From contig DMES01000085.1 of assembly GCA_003450815.1 (NCBI GenBank), forward strand, positions 38,986 to 96,652: a stretch of 57,667 bases of DNA, written 5' to 3'. Under the pieces are notes generated by a model. It did no database searches. It saw only the letters and a list, made by a program, of their open reading frames with translations, and was not told the DNA's origin. The position numbers were made by a program, and so were the translations under genes. The DNA is from Elusimicrobiota bacterium. Lineage in GTDB: Bacteria > Elusimicrobiota > Elusimicrobia > Elusimicrobiales > UBA9959. Below, piece after piece: positions 17,954 to 25,965 of the stretch (position 1 is the first letter of the stretch; the number at the start of each line of letters is the position of its first letter).

Positions 17954-18300
17954 TAGCGGATGACGACCCGGATATAGCTGATTTGCTGGAGGGATATTTC
18001 AGTAAAGGCGGCTATGAGGTAACCGTGGTGGGTAACGGAAAAGATGCGCTGCAGCAGGTGGAAAACACCAGGTTCGATCTAGTGCTTTTGGATGTTATGA
18101 TGCCGTATATAGACGGGTATCATGTAGCCAGCGAAATAACCGCAAAGTATGGAGCCGATGCGCCTAAAATTCTCATTATGACTTCCCGCGATGTCGCCGG
18201 CGAAAAGGGTATAGTGCTTTTAAGCGGAGCTACGGACGCTGTGCAAAAGCCTTTTGCCCTTGAGGCTATTGACGCAAAGGTTAAGGCTCTGCTGGAATAG
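17929..18300 (+). CDS. Single-domain response regulator
   Basis: A 123-residue receiver domain with nothing attached. D11 and D12 (IADDDPD) form the acidic pocket, the phospho-acceptor Asp lies in LLDVMMPYIDGY near residue 55, MTSRD provides the Thr/Ser switch, and QKPF the conserved Lys. The start lies inside dnaE (25-base overlap, different frame), preceded by a GGGGG run, so the two genes are probably translated from one message. Output must be by protein-protein contact; its kinase is not identifiable here. Confidence 0.93.
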   Translation: MASGKRILIADDDPDIADLLEGYFSKGGYEVTVVGNGKDALQQVENTRFDLVLLDVMMPYIDGYHVASEITAKYGADAPKILIMTSRDVAGEKGIVLLSGATDAVQKPFALEAIDAKVKALLE

Positions 18301-18476
18301 CGAATTAAACGAATGACGCGAATAACTTTAAATATGAAAAAGTGTCTTATATTTCCTAGAATATTGACGGGACACGTTGTAAGCAATGAATCTGAGCTTG
18401 GCTGAAAAACGGTTGTTTACAGTATAAAACTATTCGCTTCCAATTCGCATTTTCGTTATTCGGTATTTTAATTCAC
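18301..18476. repeat. Nine-base-period inverted array
   Basis: This 176-base gap between the response regulator and the outer-membrane protein gene holds a left arm (GCGAATTAA ACGAATGAC GCGAATAAC) and a right arm (ATTCGCTTC CAATTCGCA TTTTCGTTA TTCGGTATT TTAATTCAC). Both have a 9-base period and they are inverted relative to each other. The roughly 100 bases between the arms hold nothing recognisable. Confidence 0.65.
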
Positions 18477-18500
18477 AGCCCCAAAAAGGAAGGTTTTAAA

Positions 18501-19253
18501 ATGAAAAAAGTAAAATTAGTGTTGCTGGCTCTTACGGCGCTTTTTATGTCGGTTCCCCGCGCCGGAGCTGAAAAAAACAAGAATGTGGATATGGTTTTGC
18601 CAGATACGGAACTTATAGACGTGCCCACCGCGGGCATCCTTGACCAGTACGGTTTCATGCTGAAGACAAGGTTCTATTCCAGCGGAGGCGTAATGGGATT
18701 GCTTAATTTCGGCGTTCAGGAAAGGTTGAACCTGGGCGCCTCCATGACAATCGATCGCCTGGTGGGGTCCGATTCGTCGGTTAAAATGCGTAAGCCTGAA
18801 ATACGGGTTAAGTTCCGTTTTTATGACGGTGGATATTATGTTCCGGCGTTCGCTTTGGGCTACGAGGGCCAGGGCTATTATTATGACGCTGTGAACAAAA
18901 AGTATCTTGAGAGGGGGAAGGGCCTTTACCTGGCGGGTTCAAAGGAAATGTGGGTTCCCAACCTGATGGCGCATTGCGGTTTGAATATTTCCGATTTTGA
19001 CAGGAACTACCTTTTCGGGTTCATCGGGGCGAGTTATACCGTGGAAGACAAGGTCGCTTTTCTGCTTGAATACGATAATCTCTTTCACTCAGCCGATCCG
19101 CCCAGACTCAATGCCGGGACCAGGATTTATATTACGCCATATTTTCAGCTTGACCTGGCGGTGCGCGAATTCGGCAAGAGCGGGCATTTTGACAACGGTT
19201 CCCCTAGAAAACCGGAGCGCATAGTGCAGATGAGGTATAACACTAATTTTTAA
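18501..19253 (+). CDS. Outer-membrane beta-barrel protein, YjbH-like
   Basis: A 250-residue exported protein. A signal peptide (to about residue 23, MSVPRAGA) is followed by alternating-pattern segments rich in aromatic and Gly residues, ending in NTNF with a terminal Phe typical of outer-membrane barrels. The segments FALGYEGQGYYY, LYLAGSKE, AFLLEYD and NAGTRIY resemble the YjbH/YmcA-type outer-membrane proteins often linked to exopolysaccharide, but the similarity is recalled by pattern only. AAGGAAGG precedes the ATG. Flanking repeat arrays isolate it from its neighbours. Confidence 0.65.
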   Translation: MKKVKLVLLALTALFMSVPRAGAEKNKNVDMVLPDTELIDVPTAGILDQYGFMLKTRFYSSGGVMGLLNFGVQERLNLGASMTIDRLVGSDSSVKMRKPEIRVKFRFYDGGYYVPAFALGYEGQGYYYDAVNKKYLERGKGLYLAGSKEMWVPNLMAHCGLNISDFDRNYLFGFIGASYTVEDKVAFLLEYDNLFHSADPPRLNAGTRIYITPYFQLDLAVREFGKSGHFDNGSPRKPERIVQMRYNTNF

Positions 19254-19336
19254 GTAGAAGACAGAAGTCAGAAATCGGAATTTTGATGGCGGGATTTACT
19301 GTATTCTGGCTTCTACCTTCTAACTTCTAACTTCTT
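19254..19336. repeat. Seven-base-period inverted array before pfk
   Basis: The left arm GAAGACA GAAGTCA GAAATCG follows the stop codon; the right arm CTTCTAC CTTCTAA CTTCTAA CTTC precedes the ribosome site of the phosphofructokinase gene. The arms are inverted copies and could fold into a long imperfect hairpin. Confidence 0.7.
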
Positions 19337-19350
19337 TAAGGAGGAATTAT

Positions 19351-20385
19351 ATGTCTAAAAAAATAGGAATTTTAACGGGCGGGGGCGATTGCCCAGGGCT
19401 TAACCCGGCCATACGCGGATGTGTTTACGCGGCCGAGAAATATGGCTGCCAATGTGTGGGTCTTACCGATGGCTGGAAAGGGCTGGTGGAGGGCCTTACC
19501 ATGCCTTTAAACAAGGACCTGGTGGAATATGTCATCGGCAAGGGCGGGACAATACTCGGTACCTCGCGCACCAATCCCTTCAAAAAAGAGGAAAATGTTA
19601 AAAGTTGCCTTGAAAATTTTAAGAAACTTGATCTGCACGCTTTAGTCGCTATGGGCGGCGAGGATACCCTTGGTGTGGCGGCACGTTTTTATAAGGAGTA
19701 TAAACTGAACGTGGTAGGTGTGCCTAAAACCATGGACAATGATCTTAACGCCACTGATTACACTTTCGGTTTTGACACTGCGGCCACCAAGGCAATGGAG
19801 GCTGCCGAGGCCCTTATTGACACAGGCCGCAGCCACCGCCGGGTGATGGTGCTTGAGGTTATGGGCCGCCACGCCGGCTGGGTGGCGCTGTTTACTGCTA
19901 TAGCCGCTTCGGCCGATTATGTGTGTATACCTGAAAAGAAAACAAACCCGGCCGACATTGTGGCCAGGATAAAGGAAGTTTACGCGCGCAAACACTTCGC
20001 TCTGGTTGTAACAAGCGAGGCTTCCGAGCTTGAAGAAGCCGGGGAAAATGCGGCCATGCGCGAACTTGACCAGTTCGGCCACTTGATTTTAAGGGACCGC
20101 GGCATGGGTGAGCGCATAGCCGGATTTATAGAAAAACAGACCGGCATCGAAACCCGCTCCGCCGTTATCGGCCACATGCAGCGCGGCGGTTCCCCTACCC
20201 TTTTTGACAGGATGCTGGCCACTCGTGTGGGAGTGAAAGCGGCTCAGTTGGTGCGTGACGGCAAGTTCGGCATGATGAGCGCGCTTGTGGGCAACACGAT
20301 AGTGGGCGTATCGCTTGAAAAGGCCACAGGCGAGTTGAAGACCGTTTCAAAAGACTGGCTGGAACTGATGGAAGTGCTTTTTTAG
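19351..20385 (+). CDS. 6-phosphofructokinase, probably PPi-dependent
   Basis: A 344-residue PFK-A family enzyme that phosphorylates fructose 6-phosphate at C1. The family motifs GILTGGGDCPGLN, TMDNDL with the catalytic Asp near 130, and GHMQRGGSPT are present. Two positions that separate donor use point to pyrophosphate: GGED (D105, where ATP enzymes have Gly) and PKTMDND (K126, where ATP enzymes have Gly). The use of PPi is therefore likely, but GGED rather than the commoner GGDD leaves some doubt. AAGGAGG lies 7 bases before the ATG. Repeat arrays flank the gene on both sides. Confidence 0.93.
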   Translation: MSKKIGILTGGGDCPGLNPAIRGCVYAAEKYGCQCVGLTDGWKGLVEGLTMPLNKDLVEYVIGKGGTILGTSRTNPFKKEENVKSCLENFKKLDLHALVAMGGEDTLGVAARFYKEYKLNVVGVPKTMDNDLNATDYTFGFDTAATKAMEAAEALIDTGRSHRRVMVLEVMGRHAGWVALFTAIAASADYVCIPEKKTNPADIVARIKEVYARKHFALVVTSEASELEEAGENAAMRELDQFGHLILRDRGMGERIAGFIEKQTGIETRSAVIGHMQRGGSPTLFDRMLATRVGVKAAQLVRDGKFGMMSALVGNTIVGVSLEKATGELKTVSKDWLELMEVLF

Positions 20386-20510
20386 AAGCATGGATGCAAA
20401 GAGGCAAGGATGTAAAGATGCTAGAAGAAGTGAAAGAAAGTTGAAAGAAGATATCATCTGTATTGCTTTACATCTAAGTTGCTTTGCCTCTAAACCGCTA
20501 AACATCTGAC
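20386..20510. repeat. Eight-base-period inverted array after pfk
   Basis: The left arm GGATGCAA AGAGGCAA GGATGTAA AGATGCTA and right arm TTTACATC TAAGTTGC TTTGCCTC TAAACCGC TAAACATC both have an 8-base period and are inverted relative to each other. They start directly after the pfk stop codon and end shortly before the ribosome site of the next gene. Confidence 0.7.
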
Positions 20511-20523
20511 TTGTAGGAGCTTT

Positions 20524-21075
20524 ATGACCGATAATGCACAACAGAAACCAGTGCAGCAGTTTCAGCGCAAGACCATAATGATCAAAAAAGGCCTGCAATA
20601 CCGCTATATGGCCCTTATATTCTTTAGCGTATTAATAGCTTTTGTCATCGTGGGGCTTGACACGCTATGGACCGTGTCAAAGGTGGTGGGAGAGCATCCC
20701 ATGATGATGCCGCTGCTTGACGAACTGTCCTCCATGGCGCCGCTTTTTGCCATAAAAATCGTGATGTATATGATAATAGTGCTTATTGTGTCGGCTGTTG
20801 TTTCACACCGTCTGGCCGGGCCCATCTTTAAGTTTGAAAAAAGCTGTTCCACTGTGGCCGAGGGAGACCTTACGCATAGAGTGTATTTGAGGAAAGGTGA
20901 TCAGCTTACAGATCTGCAGGATCAGTTCAATAACATGATAGAAGCCGTGCATGAAACAATCCGCGCCATGGACGAATTCGGCAAGGAAGCCTCTCTCGCT
21001 CATCCGGACCTGCAGCCTAAGGCCGAGGCGCTCTCAAAAAAAACTCTGGGGATAATGCCGAAGTATAAAATATAA
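20524..21075 (+). CDS. Two-span membrane protein with HAMP domain
   Basis: A 183-residue protein with transmembrane segments at about residues 28-48 and 74-95, a short periplasmic loop, then a HAMP linker (RLAGPIFKFEKSC, AEGDLTHRV, DQLTDLQDQFNNM) and a short helical tail. HAMP domains normally pass signals from a membrane sensor to a kinase or chemotaxis output, but no output domain is present here. It may act with a separate protein or as a regulator of another HAMP protein. AGGAGC precedes the ATG by about 4 bases. Confidence 0.78.
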   Translation: MTDNAQQKPVQQFQRKTIMIKKGLQYRYMALIFFSVLIAFVIVGLDTLWTVSKVVGEHPMMMPLLDELSSMAPLFAIKIVMYMIIVLIVSAVVSHRLAGPIFKFEKSCSTVAEGDLTHRVYLRKGDQLTDLQDQFNNMIEAVHETIRAMDEFGKEASLAHPDLQPKAEALSKKTLGIMPKYKI

Positions 21076-21106
21076 CCGTGCGGTAAAAAATACTGGAAGT
21101 CTGACT

Positions 21107-22390
21107 ATGCCAAAAAAGCTGCGGGCTCTTTTTATCGTATTGGTTTTTCCGGTTTCGGTTTTAGCACAGCGCGCGCAGGATACTTTGACCTTGGACGAAG
21201 TCATAAGGCTTGCCGTAAAAAACAATCCGGCCGTTTTGGCGGCTGAACAGGGTATTATTATAGCCCGACAGCGCGTTCACGAGGCGCGCTTTCTCAACCT
21301 GCCGCAAATTTCCCTTTCCGGTACTTTCAGCCGGGTTAATCTTGAATATCCCACGGTGCTGGGTCCGGAGCTTGGAGACCGCTATCTTGCCTCGGATGTG
21401 AACGATAACTTTTATACCCTCAGAGCTGTCGCGCTTCAGCCTTTATACACAGGAGGCAGAAACACCAGCGCCATCCGCCTGGCAAAGACAGCTCATAACC
21501 AGGCAAAGGTTGACTATGAAGCGGTGAAAAATGACATTAGTTTTAACGCAAAAAAAACTTTTTACGCGGTGCTTTACAATAAGGAGCTCACTAATAGAGC
21601 GGTCCGCTGCCTTGCCAGGTCCGAAGCGCTTTTGGCTGGCCTGAAAAAAGATTCGTTTGAAAGTATTGAGGTGGAATTGGCCCTGGCAGGGCTGCGTTCC
21701 CAACTGGAATTTTCAAAAAAAGACCTTGAATCCGCTACCGCGGATCTGCTGCGGCTGCTGAACCGCGAACCGGGCTACCAGGCAGGGGTCGTAGGCGCAT
21801 TTATGCTTCAACCGGTAAAAGAGGACATCAGGAAAAGCCTGGTAACGGCAATGGAATCCCGTTCCGAGATGAAGAGCGAAATTTACAAGGCGCAAATGGA
21901 TGATATTGCGGTGAGTATGGCTATGTTCAGACGCTACCCAAATGTTTATTTCGGCGCGAGTTACGATGTTATCGGCTATCAGGCCGCCCTGCCCGGCGGA
22001 GCAGTAAAATCAAATAATTGGATGGCTTCTGTTGCCATACATTTTCCGCTTTCCTACGATATCTGGACGCAGGTTCTGCAAAGAAAAGCCCAGCAGCGCC
22101 AGGGGGATCTGAAAAGATTGGAGTTGCAGGATAATATACGCTTTGAGATAACAGGCGCCTATACGGACCTTGAGTTTTGGCAAAAAGAGGCCAAAAGCCG
22201 GGATGAGCTTTTTGAGCGCCTGAACAGCGAATATGAGGCAGCGCTGCGGAATAATAAGGTGTCAATAAGCGCCCTGCGTTCCCTTTGCACGTTATGCGGT
22301 TTTGAAAGGAACTATTTAGAGAGCGTTCATAATCAGTTGCTTGCGAGAATAAAACTTGAGTGGGCACAGGGGCGGGATTTGGATAAGTAG
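21107..22390 (+). CDS. TolC-family outer-membrane efflux protein
   Basis: A 427-residue exported protein. The signal peptide ends near VLAQRA, then come the repeated TolC-type helical units starting LTLDEVIRLAVKNNPAVLAAEQ, the first barrel segment (LPQISLSGTFSRVN), and a second half with FRRYPNVYFGASYDV. Such channels span the outer membrane and periplasm for type I secretion or efflux. No membrane-fusion protein or pump gene is adjacent, so its partner is elsewhere. The N-terminal start with MPKKLRALF gives a normal signal peptide. No clear Shine-Dalgarno was seen. Confidence 0.9.
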   Translation: MPKKLRALFIVLVFPVSVLAQRAQDTLTLDEVIRLAVKNNPAVLAAEQGIIIARQRVHEARFLNLPQISLSGTFSRVNLEYPTVLGPELGDRYLASDVNDNFYTLRAVALQPLYTGGRNTSAIRLAKTAHNQAKVDYEAVKNDISFNAKKTFYAVLYNKELTNRAVRCLARSEALLAGLKKDSFESIEVELALAGLRSQLEFSKKDLESATADLLRLLNREPGYQAGVVGAFMLQPVKEDIRKSLVTAMESRSEMKSEIYKAQMDDIAVSMAMFRRYPNVYFGASYDVIGYQAALPGGAVKSNNWMASVAIHFPLSYDIWTQVLQRKAQQRQGDLKRLELQDNIRFEITGAYTDLEFWQKEAKSRDELFERLNSEYEAALRNNKVSISALRSLCTLCGFERNYLESVHNQLLARIKLEWAQGRDLDK

Positions 22391-22418
22391 CAAAAGGAGC
22401 TTCGATCTTTTTGCTGTC

Positions 22419-22536
22419 GTAAGTCACAAGACACAAGTCACAAGTAGTAAATGAGGGATTCAAAAAAAGCTTAAAACTTGAACTTTTATGACTTTCTTAT
22501 ACTCTTACTTGTGACTTGTGACCTGTGACTTGTGAC
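22419..22536. repeat. Seven-base-period inverted array, strong
   Basis: The left arm (22419-22450) is built of AAGTCAC-type heptads and the right arm (22505-22536) of TTGTGAC-type heptads. The right arm's reverse complement matches the left over about 27 bases with only two or three mismatches. The arms are separated by about 54 bases. The element runs into the first codons upstream of the patatin gene. Confidence 0.8.
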
Positions 22537-22546
22537 TGATTTGCCT

Positions 22547-23599
22547 ATGCGTCTTTCACCAGTTATACCGTTTTTTTGTGCCGCACTAATCTTCGCGCCG
22601 GTAGTTGCGCGCGCCCAATCGCGGACAATCCCCGCGTCTGCTGCGGTTGTGGAGGATAGCTTCAGGCCTTTGGGCTTCAATGCGGCTTCAAAAGCGCGGG
22701 ACAGTTCGGCATTACATGAAAGCGACGACGACATATTGCGCGGTGCGCTCTGGACAAAACTTGCCGTTTCAAAACCACCGAACCGCCCCAGCGTGGGGCT
22801 CGCTCTTTCAGGCGGCGGAGCCAGGGGGTTTGTTCATACGGGCGTGCTTGAGGTTCTTGAATATGCCGGGTTCCCGGTGGACATGGTTTCCGGCACTTCC
22901 ATGGGGGCTGTTATAGGTTCGCTTTATGTAACAGGCTTGAGTGTGGAGGAAATATGGGAGTTTGGACGTAAGGCCTCGCAATTCAATGTCTCGCGCGATT
23001 TTAAGGGGATCAGGCTGCTAAGGCTGCTGCTTACCGACAAACTTATCACTCCCACCTATATTGAACGCTTCATAGACGGACGCCTGGGTAATTTAAGTTT
23101 TGAAAAATTAAGGCTTCCCTTCGCCTGCGTGGCCATGGATTTTAGAACCGGTGAAAAAATAATTTTTACGGAGGGGGAGTTGGCGACTGCGGTTCGCGCG
23201 AGCGCCAATCTGCCGGGTATTTTCGCGCCGGTGCAATACCGGCATCGCTACTTGGTGGACGGGGGAGTGGTGGATTTTATCCCCATAGACGCCGCGCGCG
23301 GGCTTGGCGCCGACTGGGTGCTGGCAAGCGTCACCGAAAGCCTGCCGGGCGAAATGCCTGAAAATGTGCTTTTGTCGCTTTTGCAGGTTATAGATATAAG
23401 GGGCTCAATGCTGGCCATAAATTCCGAGAAGGAAGCGGATTTTCTTATAAAGCCCGTAGTGGGGGATATTCAGGTGGCCGATTTTGAGAAATGCGCCCAG
23501 GCGGGCGACATTGGCGTTATTGAGGCTTCAAAGCGGATCGAGAAAGCGGAAGAAGCCCTGCTTGTCAGTTCCGTACCGTTGTTACTGGCCAAACCATGA
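22547..23599 (+). CDS. Exported patatin-like phospholipase
   Basis: A 350-residue protein with a signal peptide (MRLSPVIPFFCAALIFAPVVARA). The patatin domain starts near residue 85 and has the oxyanion-hole motif GGGARGF, the nucleophile S118 in GTSMG and D238 in DGG, forming the Ser-Asp dyad of patatin/RssA-type lipid acyl hydrolases. It should act in the periplasm or at the outer membrane on phospholipids. An in-frame GTG at 22532 lies in the repeat array, so ATG 22547 was chosen; no clear ribosome site is visible. It overlaps the next gene by four bases (ATGA). Confidence 0.9.
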   Translation: MRLSPVIPFFCAALIFAPVVARAQSRTIPASAAVVEDSFRPLGFNAASKARDSSALHESDDDILRGALWTKLAVSKPPNRPSVGLALSGGGARGFVHTGVLEVLEYAGFPVDMVSGTSMGAVIGSLYVTGLSVEEIWEFGRKASQFNVSRDFKGIRLLRLLLTDKLITPTYIERFIDGRLGNLSFEKLRLPFACVAMDFRTGEKIIFTEGELATAVRASANLPGIFAPVQYRHRYLVDGGVVDFIPIDAARGLGADWVLASVTESLPGEMPENVLLSLLQVIDIRGSMLAINSEKEADFLIKPVVGDIQVADFEKCAQAGDIGVIEASKRIEKAEEALLVSSVPLLLAKP

Positions 23600-24558
23600 G
23601 GAAAAATATTTTACTCTTTCTTTTGTTTTTTTTGCCGGCTGACGGTATTTGCTTTTTTTTCAGCCGCGGCTCCGACAAAACCCCCGAAATGTTCGAATCT
23701 ATTCGTACCGATTTCGAAAAAGGCGATTGTGCCTGCGTTCTGGAAAAGGCAGATGCTTTACTGAAAGAGGGCCCCTCCTCTGAAATTAAAGAGACCGCCT
23801 ATCAATACATGGGCAGTTGTTACGAACGGGAGGGACTTGCCGACAGAGCGATAAGCCTGTACAAGCTGGCTTCAGGCCTTTACCCGGAAAATAGGTTTTT
23901 CTCCGCGCGCCTTGCCGGCATTTACCTGGACACCAGCTTTTACGAAAACGCCGTAACGCTTTTCACGAAAATTGTTTCCGTTCGTTCCGACGACTTAGAG
24001 GCAAATCTGGGCCTTGCCAGGGCTTACGCCCGGCTCGGATTTCTTTCCAGGGCAAAGACTTATTATTCCATGTCAGTGGCGCTTACTAATTTTGGTAACC
24101 CTGAGGCGCTCAGGGAATACGCTTTGCTGATGATAAAAAAACGGGATTGGCCGGAAGCCGAAATGCTTGCGGCAAAGGGGCGCGAATCTGAGCCTTCAGA
24201 CGCTTTCTGGCCGCGGATCCAAGCAAAGGTCTGGGCGGGGAAAGGGAATTATAAAAAGGCCTGGGCGTACATGAACTCCGCTATAAAACTTGCTCCTGAA
24301 AGCCGGCCTATGGCGCTTGAAAGAGCGTTGTATTTGTTTTTAGCAGGCAATACTGCGGCGGCCATAGTTGAGGCCGACGCGGCGCTTGCCAAGGTTCCAA
24401 ATGATCCGCTGGCGGAGCTTATAAAAGCCATGGCGCTCTTTAACGAAGGAAAAACCGGCCAAGCGCGCAGCTTGTTTGAATCCGTCTCCAGAGATGGAGA
24501 GCCTTTTACGGCAAAAATAGCCGGAGCTTTTCTGAAAGCCGCTGGAGCCGGAAAATGA
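23596..24558 (+). CDS. Exported tetratricopeptide-repeat protein
   Basis: A 320-residue protein with a hydrophobic signal peptide (residues 1-19) followed by several TPR-like helical pairs: AYQYMGSCYEREGLADRAISLY, NLGLARAYARLGFLSRAKTYY and later AELIKAMALFNEGKTGQARSLF fit the 34-residue pattern. TPR proteins scaffold protein complexes; the partner here is unknown. It overlaps the patatin gene upstream and dapF downstream, each by the ATGA pattern, so the three form a tightly coupled operon. Confidence 0.82.
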   Translation: MRKNILLFLLFFLPADGICFFFSRGSDKTPEMFESIRTDFEKGDCACVLEKADALLKEGPSSEIKETAYQYMGSCYEREGLADRAISLYKLASGLYPENRFFSARLAGIYLDTSFYENAVTLFTKIVSVRSDDLEANLGLARAYARLGFLSRAKTYYSMSVALTNFGNPEALREYALLMIKKRDWPEAEMLAAKGRESEPSDAFWPRIQAKVWAGKGNYKKAWAYMNSAIKLAPESRPMALERALYLFLAGNTAAAIVEADAALAKVPNDPLAELIKAMALFNEGKTGQARSLFESVSRDGEPFTAKIAGAFLKAAGAGK

Positions 24559-25373
24559 AGATCAATTTCATAAAAATGTCAGGCGCCGGGAACGATTTTG
24601 TGCTGCTGACCGGTCCCGCACTTGTTTCACAAAAAGGCCAAAGTGCGTGGCTTAAAAAACTGGCTGTTAAACTTTGCGCTCAAAAGCTGGCGGTTGGAGC
24701 GGACGGCCTGCTTTATGTGAATCGGGCCGGCTCCAACGCTATAAGCATGCGCTATTTCAATTCCGACGGTTCTGAGACCTTTTGCGGTAACGGCTCGCGC
24801 TGCTCTGCCTGGTGGGCTTACGCTTCCGGTCTGATAAAAGAGAAAAAATTTTATCTTAAAAGCGTAAGCGGCGATCTGCCGGTCGAAATAGTTTCGCGGG
24901 AAATGGTGAAAATGCGTATGCCCGATGTAGAGGTTGTGTCACTTTACCATAATGGCGTATGGCCTCCCCCGCTTAAAACGGTGCATTTTTTAAACACAGG
25001 GGTTCCGCACGCGGTGGCTGTGGTGGAAAATCTTGATAAACTTGATGTGTGCGCTTTAGGCCGCTCCATGCGTTATAACAAAGCTTTCGGCAAAGCCGGG
25101 GCTAATGCGGATTTTGTAAGCGTAAAAAACGGCTTTGTGAAAGTCCGCACTTATGAGCGAGGGGTGGAAGCGGAAACGCTCGCCTGCGGCACCGGAATTA
25201 CGGCATCGGCCATAGCGCTCGGACTTTGCGGGGGGGTGGGCTCCCCGGTGAAGATCACCTCAAAAAACGGCGAAAAATTCAAGGTATGGTACAAACGCGA
25301 CGGCGAGCGGGTTACAGACATATACATACAAGGCCCCGCAAAAATAGTATTTAGGGGAACAATGGAAATTTAA
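24555..25373 (+). CDS. dapF: Diaminopimelate epimerase
   Basis: DapF converts LL- to meso-diaminopimelate for lysine and peptidoglycan synthesis. This 272-residue enzyme has the normal length and the two catalytic cysteines: C77 in FCGNGSRC and C211 in LACGTG. The start motif FIKMSGAGNDFVL and the RYFNSDGSE motif are typical. It is the third gene of the patatin-TPR-dapF operon, starting by an ATGA overlap. dapA lies about 590 bases downstream, past an unrecognised gene. Confidence 0.97.
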   Translation: MKINFIKMSGAGNDFVLLTGPALVSQKGQSAWLKKLAVKLCAQKLAVGADGLLYVNRAGSNAISMRYFNSDGSETFCGNGSRCSAWWAYASGLIKEKKFYLKSVSGDLPVEIVSREMVKMRMPDVEVVSLYHNGVWPPPLKTVHFLNTGVPHAVAVVENLDKLDVCALGRSMRYNKAFGKAGANADFVSVKNGFVKVRTYERGVEAETLACGTGITASAIALGLCGGVGSPVKITSKNGEKFKVWYKRDGERVTDIYIQGPAKIVFRGTMEI

Positions 25374-25472
25374 AAAGGCAGCAGGAGCCTTTATCAAGAT
25401 AGATAAAAATGCTTATGGAATATGTACAATTTCTCTCCAAAGGACCATTGAAAAGGCAGCAGGAGCCTTTTT
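25372..25472 (+). repeat. Direct repeat of a short hairpin after dapF
   Basis: The sequence AAAAGGCAGCAGGAGCCTTT occurs twice, at 25373-25392 and 25451-25470. Each copy can fold as a 7-bp stem (AAAAGGC and GCCTTTT-like) with loop AGCAGGA. The second copy is followed by a T run and looks like a weak intrinsic terminator. A possible 21-codon open frame (25409-25474) ends just at the second copy but is not supported as a gene. Confidence 0.7.
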
Positions 25473-25504
25473 AGGAGCTTCTTTACTAAGAGGACAATAA
25501 AAAT

Positions 25505-25930
25505 ATGAAACGGGGAAAGTTAGCGGGGAACTATCACCCGGAAGTGGAGCTTGCAAAAGGAGCAGCCCTGACTGCGGCATCTTACGACAGGACTCAGAAA
25601 ATTGTGGTTACTATCGGCAAGGTTACGGTGGGGGGAAAGCCTGGGTTTGTTGAAATTTCAGGCATAGCCACCGGCCAGCAGGACGCGGGCATAGACGGCA
25701 CTATAAATATATGGCTCTCCATATTCCGTTATATGCGGCCCGACGGCACCATGGACCATGTGGCAGGCTGGAATATCCCGTTAGCTTTAAAAGCCGGGCA
25801 GACGCCGTTTGAGACCGCCAAGGCTTTTGCCGCCTATATAAACGCCGGCATGAGGCCGTATAAAGCCGAAGCCGCCGGGACCAAAATCAAGGCGACAGTT
25901 ACAATCGTATTCATTAGTTGTGGATTCTAA
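25505..25930 (+). CDS. Unrecognised conserved-looking protein between dapF and dapA
   Basis: A 141-residue protein that I do not recognise. It has no signal peptide or membrane segment. The sequence is balanced and hydrophobic-polar alternating, with two likely beta-rich stretches (QKIVVTIGKVTVGG, INIWLSIFRYM) and a C-terminal KIKATVTIVF strand, suggesting a small beta-rich soluble domain. AGAGGA lies about 9 bases before the ATG. Its placement between two lysine/DAP genes and the good codon use argue that it is real. A regulatory or accessory role in the pathway is possible but unproven. Confidence 0.65.
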   Translation: MKRGKLAGNYHPEVELAKGAALTAASYDRTQKIVVTIGKVTVGGKPGFVEISGIATGQQDAGIDGTINIWLSIFRYMRPDGTMDHVAGWNIPLALKAGQTPFETAKAFAAYINAGMRPYKAEAAGTKIKATVTIVFISCGF

Positions 25931-25950
25931 AAATTCAGTTGAATTTTTAG
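25927..25950 (+). promoter_or_regulatory. Hairpin in the dapA leader
   Basis: CTAAAAATTCA pairs perfectly with TGAATTTTTAG around GT. It spans the preceding stop codon and ends directly before the GAAAGGAG ribosome site of dapA. It could separate the upstream message from dapA or influence its translation. It has no long T tract. Confidence 0.4.
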
Positions 25951-25965
25951 GAAAGGAGAAACCTA

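Noticed and set aside
18301..18500. Possible CRISPR-like array
   Set aside because: The units are 9 bases, degenerate and inverted, with no spacers of regular length and no cas genes.
25409..25474. Possible 21-codon peptide between the two hairpin repeats
   Set aside because: No convincing ribosome site or protein character; it ends in the hairpin and may be chance.
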